A DNA stretch of 32,022 bases from Chlorobiota bacterium. Its GTDB lineage: Bacteria > Bacteroidota > Chlorobiia > Chlorobiales > Chlorobiaceae. How positions within the stretch are numbered: the first letter of the stretch is position 1; each line of letters opens with the position of its first letter. A program made the translations under genes and the position numbers. Under the pieces are notes generated by a model, which had not been told where the DNA came from, did not search any database, and worked only from the letters and a program-made list of their open reading frames with translations. This document shows, piece after piece, positions 28,776-32,022 of the stretch. The stretch lies in assembly GCA_016868665.1 (NCBI GenBank), contig VGGK01000024.1, positions 1-32,022 of the forward strand, given 5' to 3'.

Positions 28776-30383
28776 ATGCGCTTAGCTTTCTGGCTTTACG
28801 AGGGTACCGCATTGCACGGTATCAGCCGGGTCACCAACAGTATGAAAGGGGTGCACACTGTTTACCATGCGCCTCAGGGAGACGACTATATCACAGCCAC
28901 CTACACCATGCTCGAACGCACGCCGGAGTTTCCGGGTCTTTCCATCAGCGTGGTACGCGGACGCGATCTTGCCCAGGGGGTATCGAGGCTTCCGGCGACC
29001 CTGCAGCAGGTGAACGAGCACTACAATCCGGAACTAACGGTTATCGCACCGAGCTGCAGCACCGCTCTGCTTCAGGAGGACCTTCGCCAGCTTGCCATGC
29101 ATTCAGGCGTGCCCGAAGAGAAGCTGCTGGTCTATGCGCTCAATCCGTTCAGGGTATCCGAAAACGAAGCCGCTGACGGCCTCTTCACTGAACTGGTGAA
29201 ACGGTATGCCGCAGAACAGGAAAAAACTGCCGAACCATCGGTCAACATCCTCGGTTTCACCTCTCTGGGTTTCCACCTGAGAGCCAATCTTACAAGCCTG
29301 CGCCGCATGCTTCAGACGCTCGGCATCAAGGTCAACGTCGTGGCTCCCTGGGGCGCCGGAACGGACGATCTCCGCAAGCTCCCGGCCGCCTGGCTCAATA
29401 TCGCCCCGTATCGCGAAATCGGAGCCTCTGCTGCCGCATATCTTTGCGACAGGTTCGGCATGCCGGCCCTCTATGATGCGCCGCTTGGCGTTGAACCCAC
29501 ACGACAGTGGCTTGAAGGCATCGTCAGGGAAATCAATATCGTCGCTGCCGCCAAAGGAGCCCCGCTGCTCAGAATGCCGGCACTCAGGGCATTTTCGCTT
29601 GACGGCCTGAGCGCGCCGAGCGGTGTGCCATGGTTTGCCCGTACCGCCGACATGGAAAGCTTCAGCGGCAAGAAAGCCTTTGTTTTCGGCGACGCAACCC
29701 ACACCGTCGGAGTAGTGAAGTTCCTTCGCGACGAACTCGGCATGCAGATCATCGGCGCCGGAACCTACCTTGAGCGCCATGCTGCATGGGTAAAAGAACA
29801 GCTTCAGGGGTACCTGCCCGGAGAACTGATGGTAACCGACAAATTCCAGGAGGTTTCGGCATTCATCGAAGAAGAGATTCCCGACCTCGTCTGCGGCACC
29901 CAGATGGAGCGGCACAGCTGCCGCAAGCTCGACGTGCCCTGCATGGTGATTTCGCCGCCGACCCATATCGAAAACCACCTGCTCGGCTACTACCCGTTTT
30001 TCGGGTTCGACGGAGCAGACGTTATGGCCGACAGGGTCTACATCTCATGCAAACTTGGCCTCGAAAAGCATCTCATAGACTTTTTCGGCGATGCCGGACT
30101 GGAATACGAAGAGGAAGCCGCTTTGCAACCTGATACGGCAGTTTCGTCGAACGGCCACGAGTCGAACGGGCCTGAGAGCGCGACATCCGTCGCAACTCCG
30201 GCACAGGCAACCGATCCTGACGGCATGAGCTGGACCGATGAAGCGGAGAATATGCTCAAGAAGGTTCCGTTCTTCGTTCGCAAGAAAGTTCGCAAGAATA
30301 CCGAAACCTTCGCCCGACAGCAGGGCGAGAGCTGTATTACCGCCGACGTATTCAGGCAGGCAAAAGAGTCGCTCGGCGGATAA
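28776..30383 (+). CDS. bchB: Light-independent protochlorophyllide reductase subunit B
   Basis: BchB forms the catalytic heterotetramer with BchN and supplies the aspartate that is the unusual fourth ligand of the NB cluster. In the 535-residue product Asp36 (APQGDDY) coincides with Asp36 of Rhodobacter capsulatus BchB. Other family segments are [104 protein letters not shown]. After the core comes a Ser/Asn/Ala-rich linker of about 40 residues, then a C-terminal PCP_red domain from residue 484 ([21 protein letters not shown]...). It lies 39 bp after bchN. Confidence 0.97.
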   Translation: MRLAFWLYEGTALHGISRVTNSMKGVHTVYHAPQGDDYITATYTMLERTPEFPGLSISVVRGRDLAQGVSRLPATLQQVNEHYNPELTVIAPSCSTALLQEDLRQLAMHSGVPEEKLLVYALNPFRVSENEAADGLFTELVKRYAAEQEKTAEPSVNILGFTSLGFHLRANLTSLRRMLQTLGIKVNVVAPWGAGTDDLRKLPAAWLNIAPYREIGASAAAYLCDRFGMPALYDAPLGVEPTRQWLEGIVREINIVAAAKGAPLLRMPALRAFSLDGLSAPSGVPWFARTADMESFSGKKAFVFGDATHTVGVVKFLRDELGMQIIGAGTYLERHAAWVKEQLQGYLPGELMVTDKFQEVSAFIEEEIPDLVCGTQMERHSCRKLDVPCMVISPPTHIENHLLGYYPFFGFDGADVMADRVYISCKLGLEKHLIDFFGDAGLEYEEEAALQPDTAVSSNGHESNGPESATSVATPAQATDPDGMSWTDEAENMLKKVPFFVRKKVRKNTETFARQQGESCITADVFRQAKESLGG

Positions 30384-30417
30384 GGATTTTATTCAACCAC
30401 ATTATCCTGTTCTCATT

Positions 30418-31248
30418 ATGAGTTTAGTCTTAGCGGTGTACGGCAAGGGAGGTATCGGCAAGAGCACGACCAGCGCCAATATATCCGCAGCCCTGGCCCT
30501 CAAGGGAGCCAAGGTACTGCAGATCGGCTGCGACCCCAAGCACGACAGCACCTTTCCCATTACCGGCAAGCTCCAGAAAACCGTGATCGAAGCGCTCGAA
30601 GAGGTTGATTTCCATCACGAAGATCTCACTGCCGAAGATATCATCGAAACCGGTTATGCCGGTATCGACGGCCTCGAAGCCGGCGGCCCACCCGCAGGAA
30701 GCGGCTGCGGAGGCTATGTCGTAGGCGAATCGGTCACCCTTCTCCAGGAGCTTGGTCTCTACGACAAGTACGACGTCATCCTCTTCGACGTGCTCGGCGA
30801 CGTGGTCTGCGGCGGATTCAGTGCACCGCTCAACTATGCAGACTACGCCATCATTATCGCTACCAACGACTTCGACAGCATCTTTGCCGCCAACCGCCTC
30901 TGCATGGCCATTCAGCAGAAAAGCGTCCGCTACAAGGTCAAGCTGGCCGGCATCGTAGCCAACAGGGTAGACTACGCCAAAGGCGGAGGCACAAACATGC
31001 TCGACCAGTTCGCCGAAAAGGTCGGAACCAGGCTGCTCGCCAAAGTACCCTATCACGAACTGATCCGCAGGAGCCGGTTTGCCGGAAAAACCCTCTTCGC
31101 CATGGACGACAGCGAAGAAGGAAAGGAAGAGTGCCTGCAGCCATACCTTCAGATTGCCGAAGACATTCTCTCCGAAAACCCGAAATCCTCGGTGCCTGTA
31201 CCAATCGGCGACCGCGAGATATTCGAAATCGTCGGCGGCTGGCAGTAA
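30418..31248 (+). CDS. bchL: Light-independent protochlorophyllide reductase ATP-binding protein BchL
   Basis: BchL is the NifH-like homodimeric ATPase that delivers electrons to BchNB. The 276-residue product has the P-loop GKGGIGKST at residues 9-17, CDPKHDST at 38-45, and the two cysteines that bridge the 4Fe-4S cluster: Cys97 (GSGCGGYVV) and Cys131 ([16 protein letters not shown]). The open frame continues upstream into bchB, but the ATG at 30418, followed by [11 protein letters not shown], is the family start. It is separated from bchB by 34 bp and followed by an intrinsic terminator. Confidence 0.98.
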   Translation: MSLVLAVYGKGGIGKSTTSANISAALALKGAKVLQIGCDPKHDSTFPITGKLQKTVIEALEEVDFHHEDLTAEDIIETGYAGIDGLEAGGPPAGSGCGGYVVGESVTLLQELGLYDKYDVILFDVLGDVVCGGFSAPLNYADYAIIIATNDFDSIFAANRLCMAIQQKSVRYKVKLAGIVANRVDYAKGGGTNMLDQFAEKVGTRLLAKVPYHELIRRSRFAGKTLFAMDDSEEGKEECLQPYLQIAEDILSENPKSSVPVPIGDREIFEIVGGWQ

Positions 31249-31281
31249 GCCGGGACGGAGTGCGGCATAATTTCACAGAAG

Positions 31282-31300
31282 CGGGCAGGTGCCCGTTTTT
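31282..31300 (+). terminator. Intrinsic terminator after bchL
   Basis: CGGGC (31282-31286) pairs with GCCCG (31291-31295) around the loop AGGT, followed directly by five T residues and a further T-rich stretch (GTGCTTTT). It starts 33 bp after the bchL stop codon and separates the bch operon from the repeat region. Confidence 0.75.
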
Positions 31301-31323
31301 GTGCTTTTAAGGGCGCAGGTGAA

Positions 31324-31356
31324 TGGGACATATGGGACTGATGGGACGAATGAGAC
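31324..31356 (+). repeat. Degenerate 9-bp-period array, TGGGAC orientation
   Basis: TGGGACATA, TGGGACTGA, TGGGACGAA and TGAGAC succeed one another with an exact 9-bp period. The hexamer TGGGAC is kept in three units and changed by one base in the fourth, while the three-base spacers vary. This is the reverse-complement motif of the perfect array at 31411-31448. Confidence 0.85.
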
Positions 31357-31410
31357 AAGAGAAAAAGAATAAAATACTTGCATAGTTCGCAAACACTGTC
31401 TTTATTCTTT

Positions 31411-31448
31411 CATAAGTCCCATAAGTCCCATAAGTCCCATAAGTCCCA
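31411..31448 (+). repeat. Perfect 9-bp tandem array (CATAAGTCC)4 plus two bases
   Basis: CATAAGTCC occurs four times without change at 31411-31446, followed by CA, so that GTCCC recurs every nine bases at 31416, 31425, 31434 and 31443. It faces the degenerate TGGGAC array at 31324-31356; 31416-31448 can pair with that array at about 28 of 33 positions around a loop of about 59 nt. In one frame the array would read as repeated His-Lys-Ser, but the downstream gene more likely starts after it. Confidence 0.95.
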
Positions 31449-31461
31449 GACACGATGCCTC

Positions 31462-32016
31462 ATGACCAAGATCATCCTGCCTCACGGGGGTTACCGGGAA
31501 CTCCTGTCTTACCGGAAATCCGAAATAGTCTATGACATCACGTGTCGGTTCTGCCAGCGGTTTATCAGCAGGGGAGACCGTACTGTCGATCAGATGGTAC
31601 AGGCTGCGCGATCAGGCAAGCAGAACATCGCCGAGGGCAGTCAGGCTGCCGGGACATCGAAAGAGACTGAAATCAAACTGACCAGCGTAGCCAGGGCGAG
31701 CCTTGAAGAGCTTCTTCAGGACTACTATGACTATCTGCGAGTGCATGGATTTTCGGTTTGGGAAAAACAGTCGCCTGAAGCGCTCTATGTGAGAAAAATT
31801 GCAAGCGGTCCAAAAGTGACTTATGAGGCATTTCGGGAATTCGTTGAAACCCGTTCTGCAGAAGTGATTGCAAATATTGCCATCTGCCTCATTCATCAGA
31901 CCAACTACCTTCTTGATCGGCAAATACAAAAGCTTGAAAAGGATTTTCTCAAAGAAGGAGGAATCCGGGAGCGGATGACCCAGGCCCGTCTGCAGGCAAG
32001 AAGTCGGGGGAGATAG
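31462..32016 (+). CDS. Four-helix-bundle protein with 'suffix' domain (S23/Avd-like superfamily)
   Basis: The 184-residue product starts MTKIILPHGGYRELLSYRKSEIVYDITCRFCQRFI and carries the four-helix hallmark QMVQAARSGKQNIAEGSQA followed by KLTSVARASLEELLQDYYDYLR. After a variable stretch comes IANIAICLIHQTNYLLDRQIQKLEKDFLKEGGIRERMTQARLQARSRG, which resembles the 'four helix bundle suffix' family (TIGR04258 from memory). Related small proteins include the spirochaete 23S rRNA intervening-sequence protein and Avd of diversity-generating retroelements. No reverse transcriptase is present here and the function is unknown. The frame is open back to 31378 through the repeat array; the ATG at 31462 is preferred because homology starts there. 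Confidence 0.85.
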   Translation: MTKIILPHGGYRELLSYRKSEIVYDITCRFCQRFISRGDRTVDQMVQAARSGKQNIAEGSQAAGTSKETEIKLTSVARASLEELLQDYYDYLRVHGFSVWEKQSPEALYVRKIASGPKVTYEAFREFVETRSAEVIANIAICLIHQTNYLLDRQIQKLEKDFLKEGGIRERMTQARLQARSRGR

Positions 32017-32022
32017 ATCGAG

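Noticed and set aside
28741-28785. 14-codon open frame between bchN and bchB overlapping the bchB start
   Set aside because: It could allow translational coupling but has no ribosome-binding site and no sign of conservation that can be judged here.
29103-29978. 291-codon open frame on the - strand inside bchB
   Set aside because: Entirely antisense to bchB, with no family resemblance.
31324-31448. CRISPR-like array
   Set aside because: The 9-bp unit has no spacers, is too short for a CRISPR repeat, and no cas genes are present. It is a simple tandem/inverted repeat.
31378-31461. N-terminal extension of the four-helix protein through the repeat array (repeated His-Lys-Ser)
   Set aside because: The extension starts at a TTG without ribosome-binding site and its sequence is simply the translated 9-bp repeat; family homology starts at the ATG at 31462.

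Overview
The window looks like chromosomal DNA of a green sulfur bacterium (Chlorobiaceae; Chlorobium, Chlorobaculum, Prosthecochloris or a close relative). The evidence is the dark-operative protochlorophyllide reductase operon bchN-bchB-bchL close to a continuous ribosomal-protein supercluster, together with Bacteroidetes/Chlorobi-like protein features such as a KMGKS motif in CysRS and a DHPMGGGEG motif in L2. The genus is an inference; no 16S rRNA lies here. No prophage, insertion sequence, CRISPR array or defence cassette was seen, and most of the window is core genome.

Layout: (1) 1-1438, a GT-B-like glycosyltransferase that stands alone. (2) 1623-5935, the str group rpsL-rpsG-fusA-tuf, ending at a strong intrinsic terminator directly after tuf. 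(3) 6015-17178, the S10 and spc groups from rpsJ to secY on one strand, with a tRNA-Gly(TCC) gene between rplN and rplX. (4) 17191-18246, map and infA; adk is absent from its common place between secY and map. (5) 18360-21493, an AT-rich gap and then the alpha group rpmJ-rpsM-rpsK-rpsD-rpoA-rplQ, closed by a long hairpin terminator. (6) 21551-24979, rsmG (-), a mannose-1-phosphate guanylyltransferase homologue (+) with a damaged nucleotide-binding signature, and cysS (-). (7) 25124-27346, the GTPase gene engB/ysxC, purA, and a small MTH1187/thiamine-binding-type protein. (8) 27474-31248, bchN-bchB-bchL with a potentially structured leader and a terminator. (9) 31324-32016, two facing 9-bp-period repeat arrays followed by a four-helix-bundle 'suffix' protein of the S23/Avd-like superfamily.

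How the genes work together: regions 2-5 encode much of the translation machinery (small- and large-subunit proteins, EF-G, EF-Tu, IF-1), the SecY translocon core, N-terminal Met removal and the RNA polymerase alpha subunit. rsmG (16S rRNA methylation), cysS and engB (ribosome-assembly GTPase) continue the translation theme. purA supplies AMP. bchNBL reduces the D ring of protochlorophyllide in the light-independent route to chlorophylls and bacteriochlorophylls.

The least conventional parts are the 3' end (inverted 9-bp arrays plus the four-helix protein), the tRNA embedded in the spc operon, the tuf/rpsJ terminator that leaves no room for a conventional promoter, the catalytically doubtful guanylyltransferase, and several palindromes in intergenic regions. 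All function calls rest on reading the translated sequences by eye; no database search or folding program was run.
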